From Isoetes taiwanensis (lineage: Eukaryota > Streptophyta > Lycopodiopsida > Isoetales > Isoetaceae): a stretch of DNA of 64,000 nucleotides. Below, piece after piece: positions 23,972-34,367 of the stretch. Location: positions 128,001 through 192,000 of the forward strand of contig JAJEKV010000285.1 of NCBI GenBank assembly GCA_021234155.1. Reading direction: 5' to 3'. The notes below the pieces were generated by a model. That model was not told the DNA's origin. It was given only the letters and a program-made list of their open reading frames with translations, and did not search any database. How positions within the stretch are numbered: the stretch's first letter is position 1; every line of letters starts with the position of its first letter. The translations under genes were made by a program, and so were the position numbers.

Positions 23972-24284
23972 GCAGATAGCAAGTTCATCAACAATTCTGC
24001 CTTGCAACACCTGAAACAATTTGTAAATAGTTAGGTGAAACACATTGTAAATAGTCAACTGACAGCCAGCCATTTTTGTTGTTCATGTAGGCTGGCCAAT
24101 TTTGTATACATTTTGATATATCCTTTGGATCTGGATATACTTATTAAGTTATCAATGAATATTTTTATCTTCTTTGCACAATTGATGATTAGAAACTGTT
24201 ATCAACTTGAAGGCAGGCTGCTCATTATTTGTTGGCATGTCTGCTCATCCATACTATACAGGTTGTCTTTCGATGCAGTGATTA

Positions 24285-24817
24285 ATATCGTTGGAGCAGC
24301 GGCAGTGAAGGATGGCACCCCTGTGTGTGCCTGAGTGGATGTCCGCCTGCGCGCATACCTGGGGGTGCTGGCGCCTTGGCGCAGGGCTGGTGGATGGGTG
24401 AGGAGGCACCTCCGATGGGCGATTTCCCTGAGCGGTTTTTCTGAGCGCCGCCTTCCCTGCGTGTCTGGGCGATTGGCGTTGGGGGCGTCTGTTTTCCAGC
24501 ACCCAGTTGTGAAGAGGTTACGGTTCGGAGTTGCTTGGTGAAGCTTTGCCTGCTGGAGGTATGAAGGTATGCTTGTTGCTTGTGCAACAACATGGATTTT
24601 TGGATCGGTGAGCAGCCATAGTCATCCTGGCAACGGTTTTTTCCCAGGTGGTTTTTAATCCGGGTCATGATGGTTGTGTTCTAGCTCACTTTGTGCTTTG
24701 GTTTAAGGGCTTCGGCCCATGTTCTTGTTTGGACTTCGGTCCCTTATGTACTTGGTCCCATAACCCGATTGGGTTCCGTGGACGTTAAAAATTTTTCCTT
24801 CCTTCCTTCCTTCCTTT
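24285..24817 (+). mobile_element. non-LTR element 3' end (LINE or LINE-tailed SINE)
   Basis: The right part (24620-24817) matches the LINE 3' block: TTTTTTCCCAGG, TTTTTAATCCGGG, GGTCCCATAACCCGATTGGGTTCC and GTGGACGTTAAAA, then a (TTCC)n tail. The left part (about 24285-24540) is GC-rich and matches none of the LINE coding sequence here, so this may be a SINE that borrowed the LINE tail or a different LINE subfamily. It lies between genes B and C and cuts gene C after its LVK codons. I could not define its TSD. Confidence 0.7.
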
Positions 24818-26656
24818 CACCAAAGTCATGTCAAATTTGCAAATTCTAACGAGGTGGCTGTACACTGTGGCCAGTGGTTTGTCTAAAAGAAGTTGAAAAC
24901 TTAATTCTCCTTCCAATTGTTTGTAATAGTAGCCAGAAAGTATGACCTCACCAATTCCAAAAACATTGCCCCAGCCATCTTCATAATCATCTAGTAATGT
25001 GTTCTTTGTCTCAATACATTTCAGGACATAAAAGTCTACACCCTCAGCATTGCCTTCTTCTGCATTCACTGCAAAATTGTCCCCTACTTCTACATTAGAG
25101 CTGATCAGATCATGGTCACCATCATCTTCACTATCAGTCTCCTCGTCTTCAGACACAACCTCATTGTCGAATTTCTGCAGTCGCTCTTTTGGGACTAACT
25201 CATTTGTCTCCCAACCTCCTATACGAGATTTAGTGCTACAGGAGTCCCATTTCCCTTGCTGGCAAGACATGCAAAAACATGACAAAGGTCTATGTGCAAG
25301 CTTCAAAGGATTTTCTCTATCAAAAGGCCTGATGCAATGAATTTTAGTTGTCCCTTTGAGGGTCTGAGCATCATACCTTTCTGATCTATCTATACTATGA
25401 GGGTCAATTTCCCAAAAGTACCTGCAGGCAACAATTAATCAAGTCTTTGTAAGTGCTTAACCGCCGTAAGTCTTTGAATCGTTGTGCATGTAAGTAAACA
25501 TTCCAATAACAAAAAAAAAAGTTCAAAATGTTATATTTGTACGTAAATGGCCTTCAACATGTATAAAACTAGTAAAGTATCACCAAACATACATAAAAAT
25601 CATGAACAATAATTAGACTAAAATACAGGTCTAAGTGCTTCAAGTGCTTCAAGTGCTACAAGTGCAGTACTTACCTGTGTATATCGGAATCAGATGAGCT
25701 GTTGGTAAAGAATTCATTTAGAAATCGAGCGACATCGCGGCCTGCTCGAGTTTTCTCCCATTATACTTCAGTTGTTCCTTTGTGAGAAATCTTTTTACCA
25801 CTGCTCCTTGGCCATCATGCTCACCTTTTCCATGCGAGCTGGCAAAGAAATTCCAAATAATCTCCTTCCCAAGATCTCTGTACCATCTACCCAAGAAATA
25901 GAATGGTCTTGCAGACTTAAATTGAGATGAACAACCATCTGACCATACATAATGCTTGGAATATTGAATACCATTTAACTCCAACCAAGTGGCATGTTTT
26001 AAGAGGCAATGTTGTACAAATGAAAGGTGTCATGAGACTTCTCATCTGAAATATAGAAGTGACACTCTTTTTATAATTTCTCTGTTATCATCTTTTTTGC
26101 TTCATATCTTTTCTTTTCTTCTTGATGTCATTTCCATCCACTGTTGTTTCCTTCCAAACCCGTAAGTGATATGAACTAAAATGGATACCGGGTCGATTGT
26201 GCCAATGACATGATTGCGCTTCTGCTGAACTTTGAAACCATAGTTTTTTCGCAAAGTCAATTACGTAAACTATTGTGTCTTCTCCAAAACTTGCCAAACA
26301 TTGTGCGAATTGTTTTGCTTGCCAAATTGAGCCTTGTAGTTGTGTGGCACAAATGTGCCATTGTTTTTCTTGCATGTTCCCTGAAATTCAAAAGGGGTAC
26401 CAGTCTTGTAGGCCAATCTTGTAACTTTAGTTGGTTTCTTCTTAGGGTTTCTCTTAGAAACTTGACTTCTTGCCAGCAAGCAAGATAGAATCAACAAATT
26501 AGTATAAATGACGTCATCCTTCTAACACAATCTCAACACTAACTTTTTCAAAAACTTTCCAATCCACCGGTGTTCTAATGATTTACTTGTTTCCCTTGGA
26601 CACTTTGGAATCTGTATAAAGTGGAATAGAGAAAGTCTTGTAAGAGAATGTTGAAG

Positions 26657-26752
26657 CTAGATATCATAGAAATGAAAAGTTAAACAATATATATGACATA
26701 TGTTATCTAGATATCATAGAAATGAAAAGTTAAACAATATATATGAGCTATG
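26657..26752. repeat. direct duplication of about 48 bp in a gene C intron
   Basis: CTAGATATCATAGAAATG and AAAGTTAAACAATATATATGA occur twice in a row, just upstream (plus sense) of the gene C donor at 26764. Confidence 0.8.
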
Positions 26753-27260
26753 TTAATAACTTACCTCTTGAGACCACATTTCTTGCAGTGCATCAAACAT
26801 GCATGTTTGTGCCATTCATCTGCTTCTACTTTGGGGCATACCACATTTCTCCAATACTCACTTGTAGATTTGAAAATATTGTCCTTAGCATTGCATGTTG
26901 GACCTGGACCACATACCCTGCATTCGCATTTGCAATCTTTGTGCACACCATAAGGATCAGACCTCATGTTATTAATTGCCTGCATGACAAAATCAAGGTG
27001 CATGTGGTACTGGCAGCAGCAAATCTCTCTTTCTTGCAATCTCCTAATATAGCTTGGTTTAAGCTTCTCAAAGGTTTGCTGGCATATATTGATCTCAGGA
27101 TACTCTTTCCTGAATTGAAGATAAAACTGCAACTGATCATAACACAGATTCAGCAACAATATCATGCAAAATACAGAAAAAAAAAAGAGGCAGAATGTGC
27201 TTACTTGTGTCACCTCCAGCAAATGAATAGGATGGTCAATCTTTTCACCTGTTTCACTAA

Positions 27261-28090
27261 GGGTCACTTCCCACTCGCCATTAAGTTAAGTTAGCTTAAC
27301 TACTTGGTTATCTCTTAATCTAACTAGAAAAATTTTCTACTTTTCCATTGAGGTGGTTAAATTAGAACTAACTTAACTAAGTATGAAAATTTGCATTCCC
27401 ATCAAGCCCAATAAGTTAGAATTAAAAAGTTGAAGTAAAGCTTGAGTTGATGATTCGCACTAGTAGTTAAAGTGCTAAGTTAGGTTAACATTAACTAAGC
27501 TTGTTTCACACTGCCAGTTAAGAATTTATGTTAAGTTAAAGAGAGTTTTGTTGGCAAAAACAATTAATGCCAACTACCAACAATGCACACTAATAAAAAT
27601 GCCCCTAGGGTTAACACAAATGTAGTGCTAGACTTTGCAACTAATTTGATCCTTCCATAGTGAAAACCCCGAGCAATTGTGACAAGAGCTATAAAACAAA
27701 ATATAACTATACACAAAATATTATGAAGATGCATATTCCTAGATGTTAAACGAAGCAACAAGAAATATGTATTTTCATATAAAATATAAATAACCTAACT
27801 ATACTGTTAAGCCTTTCTCACTTAAAAGTTAGGTTAAGTTAGTGCTTAACTGAGTTAAGTGTACCTTTCCTAGGTCACTTAACTTCTAGTTCAAAATAAG
27901 GGGTCCAGTTAAAATTTTAATTAAACTTAACTTAACTACTGTCAGTATGAAAGTGACCTTGTTAAGTTAACCATAGTTAAAGTTTAACCAAATCCTAACT
28001 TAACTACTAGTAAATTAAGTGCTAGTGTGAAAGCAAGTTTCCGTTATTTGTCACATTTAACCTAACTTAACCGCCAGTGGGAATTGACCC
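27261..28090. mobile_element. PIF/Harbinger-like (Tourist-type) MITE in gene C
   Basis: The left end is GGGTCACTTCCCACTCGCC and the right end, reverse-complemented, is GGGTCAATTCCCACTGGCG, followed by TTAAGTTAG-type repeats. The 3-bp TSD is TAA (27258-27260 and 28091-28093), the TWA target typical of PIF/Harbinger. It is AT-rich inside, with many TTAAGTTA/TAACTTAA words and no transposase. Removing the element plus one TSD restores the gene C frame. Confidence 0.85.
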
Positions 28091-29103
28091 TAACATGTTT
28101 TCTCACATGTTTTTTATATGGTGAGATCCTAGTATTCTCATCCCAAAAATTCTTTATCTTACCTACTGCTTCATCTGAAAGTGCATCAGACCTTTTTCTC
28201 CTCTGAAACATTGGCCAGGGACCTGCTTCAAATTCTGCATACACACGTCTCTGAAATGCTCTTGCCACAGTTCTTCTTGGAATAGATAGAAGCCTTGCTA
28301 TTGCTGATTGATTCACTCCCTTTGTTGAAGATGCAGCCATTTGCGATGTACTCCTTTTGCTTGAAGAACATCAAGTATTTCTATCATATTTTTGAGCTTG
28401 AAAAGTCTCTTTCACATTCAAAATTAAATCCCTCATAAGGGCATTTTCTTTTGGATCTGCTACATCAACATCGAATGGAAGATGTTTAATCTTCTTGAAG
28501 AATCTCGATGCTAACTTCCCTTTGCCACATTCGAGGCAAAAGTATTTGTAATTTCATTGAAATAATCTTCCAAATTCTTCGACAATTCCTGTAATCTTCT
28601 TTCACTCAAAACACCACAATCTTTGGTATTGGAAGGAGGATTGTTTTCCTTCTCTCTCTGTCTCTTCCTTTCTCGGGATTTTCTTCTATTTTCAGCTTGA
28701 ATTTGCAAGAAAATCCTTCTTCTAGTTGAATCGATGTTTTCAGGGGAGCTTTCCATTGAAATTCACGAGACAGATTTCACGACTCGAATTACAATTCCAA
28801 ATTGAAAATTCAATTGAAACAATGCAAAATTTGTTCGAATTGTATGAATTGGTATTGCAATTCTCTAATTGCAATTCCGAATTCTGATTTCTCCCGCCAA
28901 CCACTAAAGGAAACTCAAACCATCCTCCAACGGAGTTCCCGCGTCTTTGGAGATCCTAGTCACTGATCCCTGCCATTCCGGAATTGCATATACTATTCTT
29001 GGTGCATGCCAATTCTGTTTTAATTCGGTTGGGCGTCACACGACTAAGGAGGTACTAAGCGCTTTCAGCACATAAAGCACATGTCCGGACAGTGCTTTTT
29101 GTA

Positions 29104-29125
29104 CACCAGTATAGAATTTACACCC
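29104..29125 (-). repeat. right terminal inverted repeat of E2
   Basis: Reverse complement of 7019-7040 without mismatch. The next bases, 29126-29129, repeat the ATAT found before the left end. Confidence 0.8.
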
Positions 29126-29159
29126 ATATATCATTTTTTGTTGTTATGTTGTCCATCTC

Positions 29160-29395
29160 CAAGGCCCCGAAGGGGCAAAAAAAAATTTTAGACAACACAA
29201 ACCATTACATAAAATACTTTTAAATTAAAATCCCCCTAAAACCCCCTATGGTTTGGGTGCATATTCACAGGGGGGGTGACATCCCTAAGGCCCCGAAGGG
29301 GCCAAAATTTTTTTTTTGCAACACAAACCATTAACATCCAACATATAAAAATTAAATCCCCCCTAAAACCCCCTGTGGTTTCGGTGCATAGCGAG
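29160..29395. repeat. two tandem copies of a 127-bp unit with a GC hairpin
   Basis: AAGGCCCCGAAGGGGC, ACAACACAAACCATTA, TAAAACCCCCT(A/G)TGG and GG(G/C)TGCATA recur at about 29160 and 29287. Each unit contains the GGCCCC-GAA-GGGGCC perfect hairpin followed by a poly-A/T run. It lies just outside the right end of E2. No gene is seen, and the function is unknown. Confidence 0.8.
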
Positions 29396-30800
29396 AGCTA
29401 TTGGATGGGCATATTCATGAGTTATGCTTTGATTTGGACCGTAGATAGCGATCCTCGTGTTGATTTCAAACATGTATTATACCATTTTAGGCAGTATTTG
29501 CAGGCATTTCTCATGGGTACGTATCTCTCTTCCCATCTTCACATTAGCAGATGTTTCTGACACCACGTGGAACAACATTTGTTAGAAAAAAATAGACCGA
29601 TTAGACTCTTCTTTTCTCCCAATACAAAAATAAACTACAGTGTTTAGGATTATGTGTTCTGCATGTGCTTTATGCTTTATTTGCGTCAGCCTATCCCATT
29701 GTGTATCACCTTTCCATATTTGAATCACTTTTCTATATTTAGAATCATTCAAGTTTTATGAAGAGGTAAAATGTCTTGCATTCATTGCTATTTTGTTTAA
29801 TTCATGTCCTATAAACTAGCATTTGAATTTAATTATCTATAGGTTGTACAACAGTGTAGCATGCCTATGGTGCATATCTCTTTAGTCGTGTAGGAGGCCC
29901 TATTTGTTGTTTAATTGAAGGATTCTTCACCTTATGCTGCTGTTAATTAGGCAGGTAAGATTTATCTCCACGTTAAGATTGACCTTGAACTATTTTGCAT
30001 GTGTTGCAAGCCGGTTTTGCATCATGCACATCATGCAGATTTTAGGGCTTTTCAAGGATGCACATTTGTTAGTGACATTTCGCAGGAAAAGATTGCTTAA
30101 CACAGAGGATTGTGGATGGATGCATGCTGCAACAATTTTGTCGAATTCTCCAGGCATATGAGACTCATGATGTTGTGTTATTTGCAATCTAATTTGCAAA
30201 ATGGACTCATATTAGAAGCCCTAGCTTCTAATGCAGGTAACGCTGGAGATCTTCCAAGTCCCATCAACTTCTGGTCATGAGGTATGATCTTCTTTGATTT
30301 TGCTCCCTTTTTTAGCACAATCAGGGCTCAAGGCCAACATTTCCTTACTTCCAGTTTCCTTATAGTGCAATTTCATTTGGTTTGTATTGCACGGGTGCTC
30401 TCATCTTCAATGGGTGTCATCTTCTAGTCATGATGAGTTTTACATTAAGGTCACTTACATTCAGTTGTTAAAATAATGGAAGGACATTAGAAAAATCCTT
30501 GAATTCCATTGAACTATGTGCGCACATCTGCAATCCTGTTTTTGTGGTTATTAGTTGCATGGTTATTAAAATTACCAGATAGAATCAATTTATTGTTTTC
30601 TGGGTTAGAAGCTTCAACAAATTCATATAAGCACTTACAAATAGGGGTAAATACAACCTGTGATCCATTTCTTCATTCATATTCATTGTTGCACTGTGAT
30701 CATTGTTCATGGTTTTAATAATGGACTCTATTGTCAATTGGTCACTAAATTTGCAGTCTTGCTTTTGGAATGAACCTTGTGATGGATTAGGTCATGAAAT
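29396..30800. other. intergenic, no gene recognised
   Basis: Short AT-rich frames only; no motif or repeat that I can support. Confidence 0.5.
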
Positions 30801-31268
30801 TATAAGAGATAAATAAACAGATGAAGAAGACATTATGAAGAACATTATTAAACCATTGGGAACCATTGAATAATTATGAAATACTATTTATATGGTTATA
30901 AGGAAATCGAAGGTTGAAGTTTCGAGCCAATTTGAGAATTCAAATTGGTAAGTTGACTATCTAGCAGAGCGGCCGGAGATTGATGTTGAGCGGCCGAGTC
31001 CGCACCTGAGCGGTCGGACTTGGCCCTATAAAACTAATATGAAGTTGATTGATCTGTAGGCCGGTGATTTCCAATAGCTTTGTGAAGCTAGGCTTGGGCT
31101 CTCGGAGCAAATGTCTTGTGGATAGTCTCATGGTATTGTTGTTGAAGAATTCAATGGTATAGACTATATTGACTATATTGTCTTGTTAATTCGACCATAG
31201 ACCATTGAGTTAGAATTCAAGCAAATCTAGTTAGTCTTGATTATTCAAATCTAGTTATTATCTTCATT

Positions 31269-31280
31269 TGGTATCAGAGC
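31269..31280 (+). other. primer-binding site of Copia-B
   Basis: TGGTATCAGAGC, complementary to the 3' end of initiator Met-tRNA, two bases after the LTR end. Confidence 0.9.
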
Positions 31281-31290
31281 TAATCTAATC

Positions 31291-32696
31291 ATGACTACTA
31301 GACTTGGTGCATCACTCTTGAGTGCAGTTGATGTATTTAAAGGTACAGGTGGATTCCAAGTTTGGAAGGCAAAGATTCAAGAAATTCTGGAGGTAGAAGG
31401 GCTGTGGCCTTATGTAGGAGAGGATGCAGACAATGGGTAGGATATTGGTGAATCCAACTAGAAGGAAGATACTAAAGAAAAGTTTGCAACAAGTGGGAGC
31501 ACAAGTTCAGCTGAGGTAACTAGTTCAGGAACTGGTATGTCTGCTAAGCTAATGGAAGCCAAGAGTATAATGACAATTAAACTAAGCTCAAGCATTCTTC
31601 TGAAAGTAAGGGGAATGAATCCAAGGGCAATATGGAAGTATTTGATTAAAACATATAAAAATAAAACTTCTTCTCAGCTCGATGTGTTAGACAGGGAACT
31701 TAGGAATCTGAAATTCCAGGAAAAGGATGACATCACAGAATTTTTCCAGAAGTTTGACAATCTTGTGGCAGATTTGGAGGCAGCAAGAGTGACAATCACT
31801 GGTGATCATCAGGTAATGACCATCTCAAGGGCTTTTTCTGCATATGAGCAGTTATCTACATTAGTTAGAAATGTAGCAAAGAACAGAGAACATGCTGAAC
31901 TCATGGTTAAGACAGAGTTGGAGCAAAAACTTTTAATCAAGGAACAAGAAGAGCATTCAAAAATATTATATGCAGCAAAAGGAACGAACAAATGTGTATA
32001 TTCATATAAAAGCAAGATTGGACCATGCTATCATTGCAATAGCTATGGTCATTTGAAACACAATTGTCCAAAACTTGCAAGGGATAATAGATGCTATAAT
32101 TGTGATGGCATTGGTCATCTAGATGTAAACTGCCCCAGTCCTAAGGATGTTGCAAAGGGAAAAGGGAGAAAAGATTTTAGAGGAGTAAGGGGAAGATATC
32201 ACAATAAAGGCAGGGGAAGGGGAAAGAACATTTCTGATGTAAACTTAACTAAAGAAGTTAAGACTGAAGGGGAAGAAGAATTGGACGAAAATGCTGAGGT
32301 AAAAAACTGTTCTGGAATTTTTAACGCATTGTCTTTGCATGAGACTAAAGACAAGAATGATCTGCTTGTATTAGATTCAGGAGCTGAGAGATGTGTGATC
32401 GAGGAAGCAAATAAATTGAAGAAGAAAACAAGGAGCAACTCAAGTTATATTCAACTTGAGATGGGAATTTACAAGAAGTAGAAGAATCAGGGATGTTAGA
32501 AATATTTGATCTAAATGGACATCCTGTTGAACTTAAAAATATACTATGTGTTCCATCAATAATCAGAAATCTAATTTATGTCAGCCAACTTGTGGATCTA
32601 GGATATAGAGTTTGCTTTGAGAAAAGGCATTGCAAGATTTTTCTTGAAGATGAATTAAAATTCATTGCAACGAATCACGCTCAACATCTCTTATAG
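31291..32696 (+). pseudogene. Copia-B gag with start of pol, broken
   Basis: The frame begins MTTRLGASLLSAV (31291) and matches the Copia-A start MATRFGAGLLSAV. A TAG stops it near 31438. An open block, 31537-32481, carries a UBN2-type gag domain (SSQLDVLDRELRNLKF, ITEFFQKFDNLVADLE) and two CCHC zinc knuckles (CYHCNSYGHLKHNC and CYNCDGIGHLDVNC). It then has a basic Gly/Arg stretch and the aspartic protease motif LVLDSGAERCV. A frameshift at about 32470 leads to 32493-32696, whose VPSIIRNLIYVSQLVDLGY is the usual segment before GAG-pre-integrase. It is non-functional because of the stop, the frameshift and the truncation. Confidence 0.88.
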
Positions 32697-32700
32697 CAAT

Positions 32701-33351
32701 GCACTTACAAAATTGACTACTTTTTTACCTTAGCCTTGCTTCCATTTAGGCATTTGGCACAGTATGCAATTCATGAGACAATGAGTAGATTGTCTTTTAT
32801 TTGAAGGTGTTACATATTTGTTATACACATCCCCAATAAATTGTACACTATATCAAATCTTATAAGTGAGAAGGACTGGTGTACATAGTAGCTCAATTGA
32901 ATGAGGTCGATTGAGATTCTCTTAGTTTGTTCCCAACATTTATCGTCTCCTTCATGATTAATATTCAGTTGGAATCAATTGAAATTGCCAACAAGAAATG
33001 CCTCAATATTTTTAGATGCCATTTACAATTTGCAGATGCTAAACAAATGACTAACCTTCAACTAATGAATCACTAACTAATACGAATATATGATGGCTTC
33101 TTATAAGCACATATAAAAGGTCCTTTTAATAGATCAATGAAACCACAACATGACAGATATTCTTATCACATTTGGTATTGAAATATAAGATATATTCTAT
33201 ACAGCCCCTTTTCCTTTATGCCTTGGTAACTGCCATTCACATATGAAGCTAGATATAAGCCAAGGTGACAAATTTAATAGTCATCTCCAACGTATGAAGT
33301 TGGATGTAACCAGATTAGAAGATGTGATGATAAATTTCATAGATTGGACAG
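32701..33351. other. spacer between two copia copies, no gene recognised
   Basis: AT-rich, with no frame of note. The last five bases, GACAG, form the left TSD of Copia-A. Confidence 0.5.
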
Positions 33352-33745
33352 TGAGATTTTTCAAGCAAAATCACTTAGCAATTCCAAACAATCAACTCAA
33401 CAACTTTTATTATTGAGCACAAGTTATTCAACCATACAAGGTTATTCAACCATTGAAAATAATAACCAGACAACTATATTCTCAATCAAGCTTTAAACAA
33501 TATTATGAACTTCACAAATGAACGAACACCTGCTTAAACCATCGAACTGGCAGTATTCAATCCCTAATTGTTTCAGTGCAGTGTCTAACTTCTGTACATC
33601 TTAGTTTATAGTGCCAGATCCGGCCGCTATGGCATGGTTCCGGCCTGTAAGGTAACCGTGGTGTTTTCCCCTTGCACTCAGGGAACTTCTATATTCGAAT
33701 TTTGTTTTACCTCCATCTTTTAATTTACAATGCAATGGTCTCGAC

Positions 33746-34106
33746 CAGTGTTGTCCCGTACGCGTACCGTACCATACGTACTGTACGTATTTTTAAAAAA
33801 TACGTTTTTTTAGCCATACGTACCTTACGTACGTTTGGAGTATTTTTTAAAAATCAAAAACAGTGTTTAAATAGAATAAAACGATGAAATAAAACATAAA
33901 ACTGATGTAGGCGAAGTTGGTTAGCATGTTAGTTTGCTATCTAGGAGGCCTAGGTTCAATTCCTGGTAAGTGCAAGTTTACTGTTTTGTGAAAAACAAGT
34001 AGTATTTTTTTAAAAAAACGTCATATTTTTTAAAAATATGTACGTACGTACAAGTACGGTACGGAATGGATCCTTTTCAAAAAATACGCGTATTTTTGCA
34101 ACACTG
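33746..34106. mobile_element. hAT-like MITE with a tRNA-like core
   Basis: The ends are CAGTGTTG and CAACACTG, with the 8-bp TSD GTCTCGAC (33738-33745 and 34107-34114), the hAT pattern. Inner arms are inverted repeats rich in TACGTACGTAC. The undisturbed copy of the site in the other LTR confirms the insertion and its exact limits. The centre (about 33905-33975) looks like a tRNA pseudogene. Confidence 0.9.
33905..33975 (+). other. tRNA-like segment (pol III box A/B type) inside the hAT MITE
   Basis: GTTGGTTAGCATG resembles a tRNA D-arm/box A and GGTTCAATTCC (33953-33963) is a near-consensus box B, at normal spacing. The acceptor stem does not pair convincingly, so this is not called a tRNA gene. 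It may be a SINE remnant caught in the MITE. Confidence 0.5.
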
Positions 34107-34337
34107 GTCTCGACCATTCGACCATTGCTTTAACATCAAATATGAACTCATATATTTCAATGGTCCTTAGCATGGTCCAGCCATGCCAATATCTAAATGC
34201 TTCTCCAACCTCACATAAAGCACTTATAGTACTTATATGCATTTGCTTGCTTATCCAACTGTTAAATGTGTATCTTCAACCTGTAAGACCATTTAACCTG
34301 TGTGATGATAAATGAACATGTGTTACCAAATTCTACA

Positions 34338-34349
34338 CTCCTCCTTCAG
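34338..34349 (-). other. polypurine tract of Copia-A
   Basis: CTGAAGGAGGAG on the minus strand, directly before the LTR start TGTAG. Confidence 0.85.
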
Positions 34350-34367
34350 CACACAGGTTAAGAACAT

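Larger units (their letters stand above)
24818..28756 (-). pseudogene. gene C: spliced DDE-type transposase-like gene of E2
   Basis: Minus-strand blocks from the 5' end: a basic N-terminus (28756-28511; RRKSRERKRQREKENN), then a helix-turn-helix-like block (28340-28091; QSAIARLLSIPRRTVARAF) and KIKNFWDENTRISP. The MITE at 27261-28090 interrupts; without it HVRKHV joins SETGEKIDHPIHLLEVTQ in frame. Next is an exon at 27132-26765 with a Cys-rich part (REICCCQYHMH, CKCECRVCGPGPTC) between consensus splice sites. The core follows at 26490-25718: YVIDFA, YVWSDGCSSQFKS and SSHGKGEHDGQGAVVKR. A last exon starts near 25420 (YFWEIDPHS, LSCFCMSCQQGKWDSC) with an acidic tail. The invariant Asp and HGKG..DG motifs suggest a DDE-like nuclease, but I cannot name the superfamily. 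A frameshift near 28510 and breaks near 26550 and 26090 suggest decay, or introns I could not place. Confidence 0.65.
7019..29125. mobile_element. E2: outer DNA transposon carrying genes A, B and C (composite, with nested insertions)
   Basis: Both ends carry the same 22-bp inverted repeat beginning GGGTGTAAATTCTATAC (7019-7040; reverse complement at 29104-29125), followed inside by a GTACAAAAAGC-type stretch. The flanks give a 4-bp TSD, ATAT (7015-7018 and 29126-29129). After subtracting the LINE/E1/CACTA stack (7444-21170) and a MITE (27261-28093), about 7.5 kb remains, including a foreign non-LTR tail. The interior holds gene A (RING-H2), gene B (FCP1-like) and, convergent to them, gene C (DDE-type transposase). 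E1 (11122-21153) has related ends, a 4-bp TSD and a gene A homologue, which supports a real family. A 4-bp TSD with GGGT ends did not let me assign a superfamily. Confidence 0.75.
30850..32700 (+). mobile_element. Copia-B: truncated Ty1/copia element
   Basis: The 5' LTR ends at 31266 (TATCTTCA) directly before the primer-binding site TGGTATCAGAGC (31269-31280, initiator Met-tRNA type). A TATA-like CCTATAAAAC is at about 31024. The LTR start cannot be fixed because no second LTR is present. The coding part stops in the pre-integrase region at about 32700; integrase, RT and RNase H are absent. Gag resembles that of Copia-A on the opposite strand, so both belong to one family. Confidence 0.8.
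33352..34337 (-). repeat. 3' LTR of Copia-A, enlarged by a hAT MITE
   Basis: Matches 38536-39136 throughout, except for the hAT MITE and its TSD (33746-34114) and a short extra stretch near 33517-33530. Confidence 0.9.

Noticed and set aside
27564-27761. Short minus-strand frame with hydrophobic content
   Set aside because: It lies wholly inside the Harbinger-like MITE and has no homologue here.
33905-33975. A functional tRNA gene
   Set aside because: Box B fits, but the acceptor and anticodon stems do not pair well and it sits inside a MITE.
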